A stretch of 64,000 nt of DNA from Deltaproteobacteria bacterium. Its GTDB lineage: Bacteria > Myxococcota > Kuafuiibacteriia > Kuafuiibacteriales > Kuafuiibacteriaceae. Positions 1-9,318 of this stretch are shown here, in pieces. A model generated the notes under the pieces. The model saw only the letters and a list, made by a program, of their open reading frames with translations, made no database searches and was not told where the DNA came from. The DNA lies in contig JADJPE010000005.1 of assembly GCA_016713425.1 (NCBI GenBank), positions 6,050,501-6,114,500 of the forward strand. Direction: 5' to 3'. The first letter of the stretch is position 1; every line of letters starts with the position of its first letter. The position numbers and the translations under genes were made by a program.

Positions 1-258
1 AACCCGAGCGACTGGGCAGCGTTCAAGCCGCCCACACTTCGCAATGTCGCGAAGAGCGCGCCCTACTTTCACGATGGCTCGGTCGCGACGCTCAAAGAGG
101 CTGTTCACATCATGGCGAGCGGAGGCGTACCGAACAAGAACAAGTCCCCGATCCTCTCCGATCGAGGCCTAACGGAAGCTGAGAGCGCCGACCTCGTCGC
201 GTTCCTTGAAGGCCTCAACTGTAGCCTCGAGCTCAAGGAACCCAAGTTGCCCCGCTAG
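1..258 (+). CDS. Di-heme cytochrome c peroxidase (MauG/CCP family), C-terminal fragment
   Basis: Only the last 85 codons are in the window; the gene enters from the left edge and stops at a TAG. The translation contains the segment PTLRNVAKSAPYFHDGSVAT and then an EAV...GG stretch, which is the conserved C-terminal part of bacterial di-heme cytochrome c peroxidases and MauG-like proteins, downstream of the second heme site. The equivalent segment occurs near the end of the complete paralogue at 34601-38194, so this genome carries at least two. Family members are periplasmic and either reduce peroxide or oxidise partner proteins; the specific role here cannot be told from the fragment. Its stop codon overlaps that of the convergent methyltransferase gene by four bases. 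Confidence 0.85.
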   Translation, partial: NPSDWAAFKPPTLRNVAKSAPYFHDGSVATLKEAVHIMASGGVPNKNKSPILSDRGLTEAESADLVAFLEGLNCSLELKEPKLPR

Positions 259-1025
259 TCACGCCGACGCTCACGCGCGCCCGCGCCCACGCCCGCGCCC
301 GCGCCCATCCGTCCCCAAACCACGAGGTGACGGTCACTCACCGCCTCCACGGACAGACCTCCAAGTCTTGCTGATTGCGCTCTGAGTTGTTCGCGCGCTT
401 CGTCGACCGTAAGGGCCGCGCACAGAGATCGGAAGAAGTCCTTCTTCAGCACGGGCCGCTCATCGGCGGCGTAGAGTTTGACCAGGCGCCGTGCATCATC
501 CGGTGTCGACGGGCGCATCAAATCCATGACGAGCACCGGCACGCCCTCCCGTCCCAGCCCCGCGATCGCGCGCCAGAGGACCGCCGGGTCATGGAGATGG
601 TGAAGCAAACTGTTCGAGATCAAGGCGTCGACCGGGCCGAACTCGGCGGCATTCACGGCCGCCCACGGCGTAACCGCGAGGTTCGAGGGTTCGGCCAATC
701 CATGCGAGGTCAGCGTCCCCTCGCGAAGCAGAATACGGTTCGACAACGAAGCGGAAACGATCGACCGGCGGGCCAACGCCAACATCGAACGCGAGCCATC
801 GATGGCGGTCACCCGAGCGCCTGGCAACGCCGCACAAAGACGGATCGGAATATCGGCCGGGCCACATCCGAGGTCGAGGACATGCCCACCCGTCCACTCC
901 GGGAAGATGCGCCGAAAGCGTTCCACGAACGCGTGGTTGGGCTCCGAGAAGTCGGCGACCGCGTACGCTTCAGCCTGCGCGTCGTCGTCCATCAACTCGG
1001 GCTCGAGCACCCGAGACATCGTCAT
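255..1025 (-). CDS. Class I SAM-dependent methyltransferase
   Basis: A 256-residue protein with a Rossmann-fold methyltransferase core. Motif I is VLDLGCGPADIP (about 49-60), the acidic loop is VTAIDGS (72-78), and motif IV is ALISNSLLHHLHD (134-146), typical of Methyltransf_25/31-type small-molecule methyltransferases. The substrate cannot be predicted. ATG at 1025 is preceded by GAAGG seven bases upstream. The C-terminal tail is Gly/Ala-rich because the last 40 bases contain repeats of GCGCCC/GCGCCA; this tail is not part of the fold and looks like a repeat-driven extension. It lies about 60 bp downstream of the CxxCxxCC gene on the same strand, so the two may be cotranscribed. Confidence 0.85.
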   Translation of the reverse strand: MTMSRVLEPELMDDDAQAEAYAVADFSEPNHAFVERFRRIFPEWTGGHVLDLGCGPADIPIRLCAALPGARVTAIDGSRSMLALARRSIVSASLSNRILLREGTLTSHGLAEPSNLAVTPWAAVNAAEFGPVDALISNSLLHHLHDPAVLWRAIAGLGREGVPVLVMDLMRPSTPDDARRLVKLYAADERPVLKKDFFRSLCAALTVDEAREQLRAQSARLGGLSVEAVSDRHLVVWGRMGAGAGVGAGARERRRD

Positions 1026-1085
1026 CGAAAAACCTTCACTCTCTGCCCCTCGTTGGCAGATCGCCTTCGCATTCCTTGTGGGCGC

Positions 1086-1919
1086 TCATCGCCGAGACCG
1101 ATCGGGCACCACACGGGCATCGACCATGGCGTCGCGAAGGCGCGCTTCCGGTGCGCGATGTTCGAGGAGCGGCGCCGCGTCGATCCCCATCGGCCCCGCA
1201 ACGCGCGGCACCGCAAACTCGAGGAACGCTTCGATCGAAGGCAGTGTGTCCCCCGCGTGCCCATGCCATGCCTCGACAATCGTCTCATGGAGAGCCCACC
1301 CATCCAATCCTTCTCGGATATCCTGAAGGATCTGCGACCCCTCACTCACCGTCACTCCGTAGGGCAGCGGACACCGGATCAGCTCCACGCCCCCCTGGCG
1401 CGTGTCGGTCATCCAGCTCAGTGGGTAGGTGCGACAAGCCGAGGGGCGGGCATCGTAAACGCCACAGCGTTCGTATCCATTCAAACGAACGACCCCCAGA
1501 CAAACGCCCGCCTCGCTCGACCGAAGTCGGAGCTCCGCGGGCCCGGACCAGTACTCGTTCAGCTCTGCGAAACGCGCATCGCGCGCCACGCGAAAGCCAC
1601 GTGTTTGGTGGGTACTTGACCCGACGGTTATACCGGCGAGCAACGGGATATTGAGTCGAGAGGCGTACCGAACAGCGTCCCAAAGCGACACCACCACCCG
1701 CATTCGACAACAACGCGCTGGACAAAGACGACAGGGCTGGACCACCGGGCGAAAGGGCTGAATTCGGCTCACCGGCACGCCGGCTTCATCGAGAAGCGGT
1801 GTGTAGGCCGTGTTGATGAGTCGAAGCCCCGGATACGATCTTGTCGCGTCGCGCGGACCACCGCGATCGGCCTCTTGGTCGTCGGCATCTTCTTGGTCGG
1901 CATCTTCGTGGTCGGCCAT
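1086..1919 (-). CDS. YkgJ-type CxxCxxCC zinc/iron-chelating domain protein
   Basis: 277 residues. The signature CRLCPARCC lies at about 63-71 and the second half of the cluster site, C-x-VYDARPSACRTYP, at about 152-166, with another Cys near 140. This is the pattern of the YkgJ/UPF0153 family (Pfam CxxCxxCC), whose conserved cysteines are thought to bind Zn or an Fe-S cluster; no reaction is established for the family. The first 25 residues are a low-complexity Asp/Glu/Gln/Ala stretch encoded by repeats of about nine bases, so the true start may be further in, but there is no better ATG with a Shine-Dalgarno site. It sits just upstream of the methyltransferase on the same strand. Confidence 0.75.
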   Translation of the reverse strand: MADHEDADQEDADDQEADRGGPRDATRSYPGLRLINTAYTPLLDEAGVPVSRIQPFRPVVQPCRLCPARCCRMRVVVSLWDAVRYASRLNIPLLAGITVGSSTHQTRGFRVARDARFAELNEYWSGPAELRLRSSEAGVCLGVVRLNGYERCGVYDARPSACRTYPLSWMTDTRQGGVELIRCPLPYGVTVSEGSQILQDIREGLDGWALHETIVEAWHGHAGDTLPSIEAFLEFAVPRVAGPMGIDAAPLLEHRAPEARLRDAMVDARVVPDRSRR

Positions 1920-1943
1920 GCGCCACGACTATGCCGCGTTTGG

Positions 1944-2354
1944 TCAGACCGCACGACCTCCCGGCAAGGCGTTCTCGCGACGACGAACGGCGTACACCGT
2001 CGCGCCGAGGATCGCGCCGAGCGCGGCGCCCGTTCCGAGCGGGACGAGGAGTCGACGAATAGCCACCGCCCCCCCACGATGGTGGGTGAGCGCCTCCGCG
2101 AAGCGAACACTCCCGGTGATCAGACCGCCCATGGCCGGAAGTGCAGCCGCGAGCAGCCCCCCGCGCCGCGGGCTGTTCGCCCCGGCCGGCGCTTTTCCCG
2201 CCCACCCATCGCCCTCGCCCGACGTGCTGAGCGCGACGGAGCCCGCGGGTCCGGAGCCATCGGCCCTGGCGTCGAACGCCACATCGCGACTTCGGGTCGA
2301 GAACCGGGCGCTGGACGGGTAGGATGGGTTCACGGTGGAGGGAGGACAAAGCAT
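1944..2354 (-). CDS. Hypothetical small membrane protein
   Basis: I do not recognise this protein. It is about 136 residues if the ATG at 2354 is used. The N-terminal half is Ser/Gly/Ala-rich and probably disordered. The C-terminal half contains two hydrophobic stretches, GGLLAAALPAMGGLITGSV and LLVPLGTGAALGAILGATVY, suggesting two membrane helices followed by a short basic tail. No convincing ribosome binding site is visible, so both the start and the gene itself are uncertain. It lies between the CxxCxxCC gene and the anchored beta-propeller gene, all on the minus strand. Confidence 0.4.
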   Translation of the reverse strand: MLCPPSTVNPSYPSSARFSTRSRDVAFDARADGSGPAGSVALSTSGEGDGWAGKAPAGANSPRRGGLLAAALPAMGGLITGSVRFAEALTHHRGGAVAIRRLLVPLGTGAALGAILGATVYAVRRRENALPGGRAV

Positions 2355-2456
2355 GGACACGGCAAGAGCTTCTCGACCGAGACGGCCTGATGGTTGCGGG
2401 AAAACGCCCCGAAAGGCGCCCCCGAGACCGGAAAGACATGCCGAAACAGGCGCTTA

Positions 2457-3668
2457 CTAAGGAAACCGGAACTGGCGAATTTCTGCGCCGGCGGAGTCCT
2501 GGCGGAGGACGTAGACCGTGCCCGCATCATCGACGGAGACCGGACGCAGGGTCTCGTTGCCGCCGCCGAGCGGACCGGTTTCGACCCGCCCCACCAAGGC
2601 CCCGGTTTCGGCGGCCAGACACACGATCACGAGGCCCTCGTCGTAGATATCGAACGGCGAGACCTCTCGCTCCCGTCCAACCCAGGCCACAAGGAACACG
2701 CGCCCCTGCCGATCGCTGTCGAGCGCAACGACGGAAAGGACTGGGGCACGGAACTCGATCGAACGGGACCAGCGATGTTCCAGGCTGGCGCGCTCGAACA
2801 CGGTCACCGCGATCAGGCCCTGCACGCGATCGGTGACCGTCGCCGCGACCACGCCCCGCCCATCTCGGGTCGGCCGCCCCGGGAGCTCCGGCCGCTGTTC
2901 GTCGACCGCGCCGTCGGGTCCGGCGATGCGCACCGTGTTGCCGTGCTCCCGTTCGACCCAGACGCCTTCATCATCGGCGAAGACGCCGGTCACCAGACCC
3001 GGCTCCGGAATGTTCTCGCCCGCTATGGGGATCTCGTTTTTCAACTTGCCGTCTTCCCCGTAGAGCTTCACGGAGCGATCGGCCAGCCGGTCGAGCGCGA
3101 CCGCACCCCCATCCTTGGTGAGGGCCAGGTCCTGGGTCGTCTCGGTCACGTCGAAGCTTCGCACCACGCGTCCATCTTCGAACACTTGAACGCGCAGATT
3201 CTGCTGGTCCACGACGAGGAGCTCACCGGCCGCCGCTCCGACGATCGCCATCGGGCCCTCGGGATTCGACTCCTGCGCCGGGAGAGATCCGAAAGATCCA
3301 GGCGCCGACCCCCATGGTCCGCGAACGAACACCGTGCCCTCGACACGCTCAGCGTCGCGCACGTCGAGCGGCGTCTGCTCGACGGCGTCAACACCCTCCC
3401 CGGCCCCGGCCGCGCGCGACGTCTCGTCCGCGCCCATGGATCCTTTTTTCGATCTCGCCTGATCGCGGGTCGAGCGCGCGTTCTTGGGGTCCGCCGTGGC
3501 CGCCCGATCACGGGGCGCACTCAACGACGAGAGGTCGACGCCATCATCGCGGTCGGGCGACGATTCGATCCGCGTCTCGGGAGCCAACCGCTCGCTCAGC
3601 CACCAAAGGCCACCGAACAGGAGCACAACCGTGAAGGAACCAAGAGCAATGAAGTGTGGCTTTCTCAT
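2457..3668 (-). CDS. Membrane-anchored beta-propeller (NHL-like) protein of unknown function
   Basis: 403 residues. One N-terminal hydrophobic segment (about 8-25, IALGSFTVVLLFGGLWWL) would anchor the protein in the inner membrane or act as an uncleaved signal. A charged low-complexity linker follows (about 30-110). The remainder is made of short repeating strands with motifs such as GELLVVDQQNLRVQVFEDG, LALTKDGGAVALDRL and VYVLRQDSAGAEIRQF, typical of a six- or seven-bladed propeller of the NHL/YncE kind. Such domains usually bind ligands or proteins; no catalytic residue can be named. It lies 40 bp beyond the end of the NlpC/P60-like gene on the same strand. Confidence 0.65.
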   Translation of the reverse strand: MRKPHFIALGSFTVVLLFGGLWWLSERLAPETRIESSPDRDDGVDLSSLSAPRDRAATADPKNARSTRDQARSKKGSMGADETSRAAGAGEGVDAVEQTPLDVRDAERVEGTVFVRGPWGSAPGSFGSLPAQESNPEGPMAIVGAAAGELLVVDQQNLRVQVFEDGRVVRSFDVTETTQDLALTKDGGAVALDRLADRSVKLYGEDGKLKNEIPIAGENIPEPGLVTGVFADDEGVWVEREHGNTVRIAGPDGAVDEQRPELPGRPTRDGRGVVAATVTDRVQGLIAVTVFERASLEHRWSRSIEFRAPVLSVVALDSDRQGRVFLVAWVGREREVSPFDIYDEGLVIVCLAAETGALVGRVETGPLGGGNETLRPVSVDDAGTVYVLRQDSAGAEIRQFRFP

Positions 3669-3707
3669 TGCGGTCGGCCGCGAGACAAAGAGAGCGTAGC
3701 GCGAGAA

Positions 3708-4589
3708 TCAGTCTCGTCGAATGACGCGATAGCTCGAATCGGCCGTGCGGCTGTTGTACACGATGCCGTAGGAGCACCCCTTCGCCTCATAAGCACGCAT
3801 CGAACCCCAGGCATCTCCGCCGTTGTACAGGAAGATGTGCCCATTGCGAACGAAAGCATCGCCCGGCTTGGCGCTCGAACGCGAGACCCGCGACCAATGC
3901 GTCGTCGACGAATAGAAGTCCGCCGAGCTGTACGGATGCCCACAGCTTTCGAGCGAGGTCTCGCCCGGCACCTGCCAAATCTTCGCGACGTATCCCGAGC
4001 AATCAGCACCCCACGTCCCCTTGTGGCTGCAGCTCGGGCAGCTTCCATAGCAGGCGCCGGTCGACGAAGACTCAGGGCTCCAGCACCCGCCACCCCAGTG
4101 GTAGGAGAACCCGACTCCAGAGCGCGCGCGCGCGAGCATCGATTCGAGGTCAGTCGACCCGCTGGTCGCACCGCCCGAGCTACCGCCGCCCGAGCTACCG
4201 CCGCCTGAGCTTCCCCCCGACGAAGAACTGCCGTCGGCCTCGATGCCATCGAGGTAGGCGCCATAAGACCACCCGAGTTTGCTGCCGTACTTCACGGAGA
4301 ACCAGGAGCCCTGCTTCTGGAGGACATCGACCGTCGAACCATACGGCATGGCCGTGATGATGCTTCCCGCGGTCGTCGGCTGAGTGCGAAGATTGAGGCC
4401 GCTCCTCGCGACGACCCGCGCCCGACCGCCCACCGAGACAGTCATCGCCTCCAGCGTGGTGCCGTTGACTTCATCACCAAAGTCGGTGTCGTCAGCGTAG
4501 TCGTCAACACCTGTTCCGCCGCACCCGAACAAGAACGCGCCGAATACGAGCGTCGACCACAAACCATCGCCAAGCTTCGTCATCAACAT
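3708..4589 (-). CDS. SH3b-NlpC/P60-like lipoprotein (putative cell-wall peptidase)
   Basis: 293 residues from the ATG at 4589, chosen because GGAGGGA lies just upstream; the reading frame extends further but without signal-peptide character. The start is followed by a hydrophobic stretch ending in FLFGC (Cys23), a plausible lipobox. A bacterial SH3 domain follows (about 59-115, with LNLRTQPTTAGSIITAMPYG), then a Gly/Ser linker of GGGSS repeats (118-145). The C-terminal domain has WGADCSGYV with the expected nucleophile Cys197 and KPGDAFVRNGHIFLYNG with His251, as in NlpC/P60 gamma-D-Glu-DAP endopeptidases. It also has several extra Cys residues (170-188) that could form disulphides. Likely role: trimming or binding of peptidoglycan at the outer-membrane inner face. 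The fold assignment is inferred from motifs only. Confidence 0.75.
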   Translation of the reverse strand: MLMTKLGDGLWSTLVFGAFLFGCGGTGVDDYADDTDFGDEVNGTTLEAMTVSVGGRARVVARSGLNLRTQPTTAGSIITAMPYGSTVDVLQKQGSWFSVKYGSKLGWSYGAYLDGIEADGSSSSGGSSGGGSSGGGSSGGATSGSTDLESMLARARSGVGFSYHWGGGCWSPESSSTGACYGSCPSCSHKGTWGADCSGYVAKIWQVPGETSLESCGHPYSSADFYSSTTHWSRVSRSSAKPGDAFVRNGHIFLYNGGDAWGSMRAYEAKGCSYGIVYNSRTADSSYRVIRRD

Positions 4590-4811
4590 CGGTCCCTCCG
4601 CTACGCACCATGGCACAATCCGAATGGGGTTTGCGACCGGCCAGCTGGCCGTGGGGTACGGATGCAACAGTCGTTGCGACGACGACGCCGGGCACGCAAC
4701 CGCTGCGAGATCGGCGGCTCGTCGAGCGGAAAGATCGAGCATTTTTCCAAGGAATTTTGGCCAGGTACGGAAGTGTGGTCTCGCGCACAGGCGCCGGACT
4801 CATCCCGACAC

Positions 4812-7268
4812 CTACTCCGTCATGGGACGCGATCGCCATTCGAAGCGGTCGTCAAAAACCTCGATCGGCTGCCCCTTCATCCATGCCGGTTGAAGATCTC
4901 GATAGTGCTCCGACATCACGTGACCCGACTGACCCACCGGATAACTCCAAGTGCTCTTCGCGGGTTCGCGAAGATTCCAGACCATCCGAACGCTCGCCCC
5001 GAACGTCGGCATCTCGACGCGCAGAACGTCGTCGTAGCCAATCTGCGGAGGCGCTTCGACCGCGAAGAGCTTGCCAAGGATCGGAATCGCGGAGAACGGG
5101 TGTTGGGCGCCCCATCGATTCTCTTCTGAATAGATTCGACGCGGCGCGCGCGTGGCCTCCTTCAGGATATGGGTCGCGACCTCGCGCTCATCGAGTCCGA
5201 ACACACCCAAGCCATCAGGATGCGCCAACACCTCGATCACCCAACCGCTCCTCTGGATCGCATTGTACTCAAGGGTCTTGCTTGCTCCACTCAAGAGATG
5301 CCGACGAACGCGGCCGAGCGCGAGGTCGGTCAACACCGCATCGGCCTGCAGTCCATCGGTAAAGGAACGAGGATCCGTTTCCGCCACCCCATCCCACGCC
5401 CGCCAGCGGTTCGCGACCTGCACCTCAACCGAACCCGAAGCGTCGGCATGATCCGCGACCCACCGTAGGAGCTCACGCAAGTATCGACTCTCGGTATCGC
5501 GCTGCAGCTGCCACATGTCTTCCTGAGTGAAGGTCTTCTTGGCGCGCAGGGCGCGAAGGATTCGTTCATGCCGAAGATCGCTATCCCAACGATGACCAAA
5601 CTGATCCACCCATATCCGCTGATTGTTGGTCGCAATGAACCGCGGCGACGACGCCGCGAAGCGTGCATTCGGCGACGAAGACGCCGGCGGAGTCTCTTCA
5701 CCGGCATCAACCAAAGCCTGGGCGGCTACTTCACTCTCAACCGCACCTTCGTCCTCGACCACCTCTTCGTCCTCGACCACGTCTTCGCCCCCGACCGCGC
5801 CTTCGCTGTCGCGCGCGCCCCGAACCGAGTAGAGGAAACGGCGCCGGGACGAAGGCGCCTCGACGGCCAACCACTCGCCCTCGATCGCGGGCTGGGGGCG
5901 CGATCCGGAGACCCGGCGACGGACACCGTAGCCCGAAGCCCGATACCCCATGTTGCCGGCCCGATCGACGAACACGATGTTCTGCGCCGGCGTGCTGAGC
6001 CCATCCGCCGCCTCGTTGAGCGACGCCCAGTCTTGGACAAAGTTCAAATCGACGCTGAATCGAAGGACGCCGGGCCGAAGCGGGAGCCACTGCCGCGAAT
6101 AGTATCCCTTGAGCGGCGGCCGCTCTTGAAGCGGGCCTCGACGCGTGAACCAGGCCACGCCCGACACATTCTGGCCGCCCCGGACTTCGATCTCATACGG
6201 ACGTTCCTCGATGGGCGCCCAAACGTCGACGCCATCTTCGACGCGGTCGACATAGGTCTTCTTGTCTGGATCAACGCGCTCGAGCAAGTAGTCGTCGACG
6301 TCTTCACCGACGTTCGTGAAAGCCCACGCGAGCGAGGGATTCATCCCCAGAATGACACCTGGCAACCCGGGAACGCTGCTGCCCACGACCCAGTCATCTG
6401 GGGCAACGCGCAGGCGAACGCCAAACCAAAGGTGCGGCACCGTCTGAAAGAGGTGCGGATCGTTGGCCAAGAAACATCCGCTCTCGCCGCACCAACTCCA
6501 GTTGTTGCTCCCGTAGAAGACGTCCGGCCGCAGACCTTGCCCAGCCTCGGCTCGGTCTTCATCGTCGAGCGGACTGCGGGGCAGCGCAGCGCTGAGGGGG
6601 CGCTCCAGCGGCGTTGAGCTCCTCTTCCCGAAGTAGGGCTCGTTCCAAGGATGCTCGGCCGGGAACAGGAAGTTCGCCCAGGCCGGAGGAAGCGCGTCAC
6701 GCCAGAGCGAAGGAAGGACCTCCGGCTCGGCCGACGTCGACAGGTATTCTGCGAGGCTCAGCATCATCAGCAAGCTGTCTTTGGCCTCCCAATGGGCTGG
6801 CGCTTCATGCAGCAACAGATACTCGACGCCCCAGCGCCACCGATGCGTGTCGATGAACCGGTTGACGCCCTTGGCGTAGGCGTCGAGAAAAGCGCGGTCG
6901 CGCGGCTTCAGGTTCTTGAGCCCTTCGGTCGCGACGCGGTTCCAGTCCTCGAGCCGACGCCGGCGGTCGATTTCCACCGTCTGCTGGCCAAACCAGGCGC
7001 TGAGACGTCCCGAGGCGGCTCGACGCATGAGGTCCATCTGAAAGAGTCGATGTGCGGCGACGACGTAACCTTGCGTCTCGAAGACCTTCGCCCAGTCCTC
7101 CGCCTCGATCGTGGGAATTCCGGACGCATCGAACACGACCCGGCCCCCGCCTTCCCAGCTCAACGCCCCTGGGTCCTCGACCTGAGTGCGAACCATAACG
7201 TAAAGACCAACGGTCCCCGCGAGGAGAACGAAGAAGGCCCCGAGAAAAAAACGCTTAACCCAGACCAC
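4812..7268 (-). CDS. Penicillin acylase family Ntn-hydrolase
   Basis: About 818 residues. I place the start at GTG 7268, not at the longer GTG 7283, because GGAAGGG (7275-7281) is six bases upstream of it. An N-terminal hydrophobic segment acts as signal or anchor. The precursor processing site is YGSNNWSWCGESGCFLANDP: Gly followed by Ser254, the expected N-terminal nucleophile after self-cleavage, then the conserved NDPHL. The protein follows the usual order of alpha chain, spacer and beta chain. Substrates in the family include N-acyl amino acids, acyl-homoserine lactones and beta-lactams; which one applies cannot be read here. An acidic Glu/Asp/Val insertion of about 40 residues (encoded near 5694-5808) interrupts the beta chain. 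It is divergent from the ABC operon. Confidence 0.85.
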   Translation of the reverse strand: MVWVKRFFLGAFFVLLAGTVGLYVMVRTQVEDPGALSWEGGGRVVFDASGIPTIEAEDWAKVFETQGYVVAAHRLFQMDLMRRAASGRLSAWFGQQTVEIDRRRRLEDWNRVATEGLKNLKPRDRAFLDAYAKGVNRFIDTHRWRWGVEYLLLHEAPAHWEAKDSLLMMLSLAEYLSTSAEPEVLPSLWRDALPPAWANFLFPAEHPWNEPYFGKRSSTPLERPLSAALPRSPLDDEDRAEAGQGLRPDVFYGSNNWSWCGESGCFLANDPHLFQTVPHLWFGVRLRVAPDDWVVGSSVPGLPGVILGMNPSLAWAFTNVGEDVDDYLLERVDPDKKTYVDRVEDGVDVWAPIEERPYEIEVRGGQNVSGVAWFTRRGPLQERPPLKGYYSRQWLPLRPGVLRFSVDLNFVQDWASLNEAADGLSTPAQNIVFVDRAGNMGYRASGYGVRRRVSGSRPQPAIEGEWLAVEAPSSRRRFLYSVRGARDSEGAVGGEDVVEDEEVVEDEGAVESEVAAQALVDAGEETPPASSSPNARFAASSPRFIATNNQRIWVDQFGHRWDSDLRHERILRALRAKKTFTQEDMWQLQRDTESRYLRELLRWVADHADASGSVEVQVANRWRAWDGVAETDPRSFTDGLQADAVLTDLALGRVRRHLLSGASKTLEYNAIQRSGWVIEVLAHPDGLGVFGLDEREVATHILKEATRAPRRIYSEENRWGAQHPFSAIPILGKLFAVEAPPQIGYDDVLRVEMPTFGASVRMVWNLREPAKSTWSYPVGQSGHVMSEHYRDLQPAWMKGQPIEVFDDRFEWRSRPMTE

Positions 7269-7274
7269 GTGAAT

Positions 7275-7281
7275 CCCTTCC
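7275..7281 (-). promoter_or_regulatory. Ribosome binding site deciding the penicillin acylase start
   Basis: Read on the minus strand, GGAAGGG is followed after six bases by GTG at 7268. The longer frame would start inside this Shine-Dalgarno sequence, so the shorter start is preferred. Confidence 0.6.
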
Positions 7282-7561
7282 ACGCCCCGGCGTTCGACGC
7301 GAGTCCCAAGAAAGCTCTTCGCGGTGACTCACGATCGGTCGTCGCCGAGGCGCGCCGACGACTTGGGGTGACGCCCCCGAGTGGGCCCGTCATCGCAGAA
7401 AACACTCGACTCGCCAAGGCTTCGCGGCGATCCTCCGCGCCCGCAGCCGGCGACCCCGACGACCGCGGCCAGCTCGAGGACGCGGTTTGCGTTTGCGTAT
7501 GCGTCGGGAAGCCGCCGTCCGCGCGCCGTCGAATCGGCGACAATAAGGGCAGGAGATTCGT

Positions 7562-8500
7562 ATGATTCGAACTGAAGACCTGACAAAGTTCTACGGCGAT
7601 CGATGCGCCGTTCAGGGTCTATCCATCTCCATCGAGAAGCGCGAGATCGTAGGATTTCTTGGGCTCAATGGCGCCGGCAAGACGACGACGCTCCGCATGC
7701 TCGCCGGTCTTCTGGCGCCGTCTTCGGGGCGGATCGAAATCGAGGGGCGAGACATGCTCGCCGCCGACGCCCACCGAATGCGCTGGCGGATCGGCTTTCT
7801 TCCCGAGCGCCCGCCGGTCTATGAAGACATGACCGTTCGCCGGTACCTCGACTTCGCTGCCAAGCTTCGCGGCTACGACGCCGAGAGGGTTCCGGACCGC
7901 GTTCACGAAGTGCTCGACGCAACGGCGCTCGCGCACTATGCGGATGAGCCGATCGCCTGGCTGTCCCACGGATATCGCCAGCGCGTCGGCATCGCGCAAG
8001 CGATCGTCCACGATCCAGCGCTCGTCATCTTGGACGAGCCCACGAGCGGCCTCGACCCCGTGCAGATCGTCGAGATGCGCACCCTCATCCGCTCCCTGAA
8101 AGATCAGCACACAGTGCTCCTTTCCAGCCACAACCTGCCGGAAATCAGCCAGAGCTGCGATCGCCTCATGGTCATCAAAGATGGCGTGCTCGCTTGGGCC
8201 GGTTCGGAGGAGGCGCTCTCGGCCAAGCTCGGGAGCCCGACCCAAGTGGTCCTCGAGCTCGTCGGCGATGCCGCACGCATGGAAGAAACGCTTCACCGCC
8301 TGAAGACCGAAAAGGCGATCAAGACCTGGACGAAGGTGACGGGCTCCGAGCGCAGTGAGTATCGGCTCGACATCGGAGCAACGCCGGCCGAACAGATCGC
8401 CAAAGCCACCCACGATGCCGGCCTCGGACTTCGCAAACTCGCACCTGTTGCGCACGAACTCGAAGAGCTCTTCCTCGAGCTCACCAAGGAGGCCGCATGA
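7562..8500 (+). CDS. ABC transporter ATP-binding protein (GldA-like)
   Basis: 312 residues. Walker A is GLNGAGKTT (34-42), the signature loop is LSHGYRQRV (134-142), Walker B plus D-loop is LVILDEPTSGLDP (154-166), and the switch His is in LLSSHNL. Together with the adjacent ABC-2 permease and the auxiliary protein it matches the GldA/GldF/GldG arrangement known from Bacteroidetes gliding and also widespread in non-gliding bacteria as an uncharacterised exporter. AGGAG precedes the ATG. It is the first gene of a five-gene operon whose members overlap by four bases or lie within a few bases of each other. In this family the ATPase powers export or membrane-protein handling; the cargo is unknown. 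Confidence 0.9.
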   Translation: MIRTEDLTKFYGDRCAVQGLSISIEKREIVGFLGLNGAGKTTTLRMLAGLLAPSSGRIEIEGRDMLAADAHRMRWRIGFLPERPPVYEDMTVRRYLDFAAKLRGYDAERVPDRVHEVLDATALAHYADEPIAWLSHGYRQRVGIAQAIVHDPALVILDEPTSGLDPVQIVEMRTLIRSLKDQHTVLLSSHNLPEISQSCDRLMVIKDGVLAWAGSEEALSAKLGSPTQVVLELVGDAARMEETLHRLKTEKAIKTWTKVTGSERSEYRLDIGATPAEQIAKATHDAGLGLRKLAPVAHELEELFLELTKEAA

Positions 8501-9312
8501 CCCCGACCCCGTCAGATCGAGACCGTCTACTAGATCGAGACGGCCCGGAACCGCAGGCGCGCTCGGCTGCGCATCCGAGCGCGGTCCAGGGCATCTTGCT
8601 GATCGTTCGGCGCGAACTCGGGCACTACTTCCGCACGCGAAGTGGATATTTGATCGCGTCGCTCATCCTGGCCCTCTACGCGTTGCTCTACAATGTCTTT
8701 GCCGTCGGGAGCACGCCGAAGTACTCGAACGACATCCTGTCGGCGTTCTTCTACTTCGCGAGCGGGATCACCATCGTCGCTTCCCTCCTCATTTCGATGC
8801 GCCTTCTCGCCGAAGACCGTCAAAACGGCGCGTTGGCGCTCCTCGCGACCTCCCCGCTGTCGGATGGCCAAGTCGTGCTGGCGAAGTATCTTTCGGGGCT
8901 CGCGTTCCTTTTCATCATCACAGCGCTCACGGTCTACATGCCGCTTCTGGTCTTCGTCCGCGGCAAAGTCTCGCTCGGGCATCTCTTCGCGGGCTATCTA
9001 GGCGTGGGGCTGCTCGGTGCCGCGACCATGGCGATTGGCCTCTTCGGTTCCAGCATCGCCAACTCACAGATCGTCGCCGTGATCATCGGGGGCGTCATCA
9101 CCGTCACCATGCTCATGCTCTGGATGACGTCTCGTATCGTCGATGGTCCTCTCGGCGAGGTTATCGCACAGCTCGCGCTCCACGATCGACACTTCCGGCC
9201 CTTCATGGATGGCACCATTCAGTTGAGCAGCATCGTGTTTTATCTGAGCGTGACCGGATTCTTCCTGCTGCTCTCGAGAAACGTTCTCGAAGGCCGCCGC
9301 TGGAGGGCATGA
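8497..9312 (+). CDS. ABC-2 type permease (GldF-like)
   Basis: 271 residues with about six hydrophobic helices, including LIASLILALYALLYNVFAVG, GITIVASLLISMRLL, GLAFLFIITALTVYMPLLVF and LGVGLLGAATMAIGLFG. The arrangement matches ABC-2 permeases of the NosY/GldF type, with an N-terminal amphipathic VRRELGHYFRTRSGY segment. Start ATG overlaps the stop of the ATPase gene (ATGA) and is preceded by AAGGAGG. It would form the membrane channel for the preceding ATPase. Confidence 0.85.
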   Translation: MTPTPSDRDRLLDRDGPEPQARSAAHPSAVQGILLIVRRELGHYFRTRSGYLIASLILALYALLYNVFAVGSTPKYSNDILSAFFYFASGITIVASLLISMRLLAEDRQNGALALLATSPLSDGQVVLAKYLSGLAFLFIITALTVYMPLLVFVRGKVSLGHLFAGYLGVGLLGAATMAIGLFGSSIANSQIVAVIIGGVITVTMLMLWMTSRIVDGPLGEVIAQLALHDRHFRPFMDGTIQLSSIVFYLSVTGFFLLLSRNVLEGRRWRA

Positions 9313-9318
9313 ATCATC

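Noticed and set aside
2394..4208. 604-codon open frame on the plus strand
   Set aside because: It lies antisense to two well-supported minus-strand genes and its translation is Arg/Pro-rich without any domain; a GC-codon shadow.
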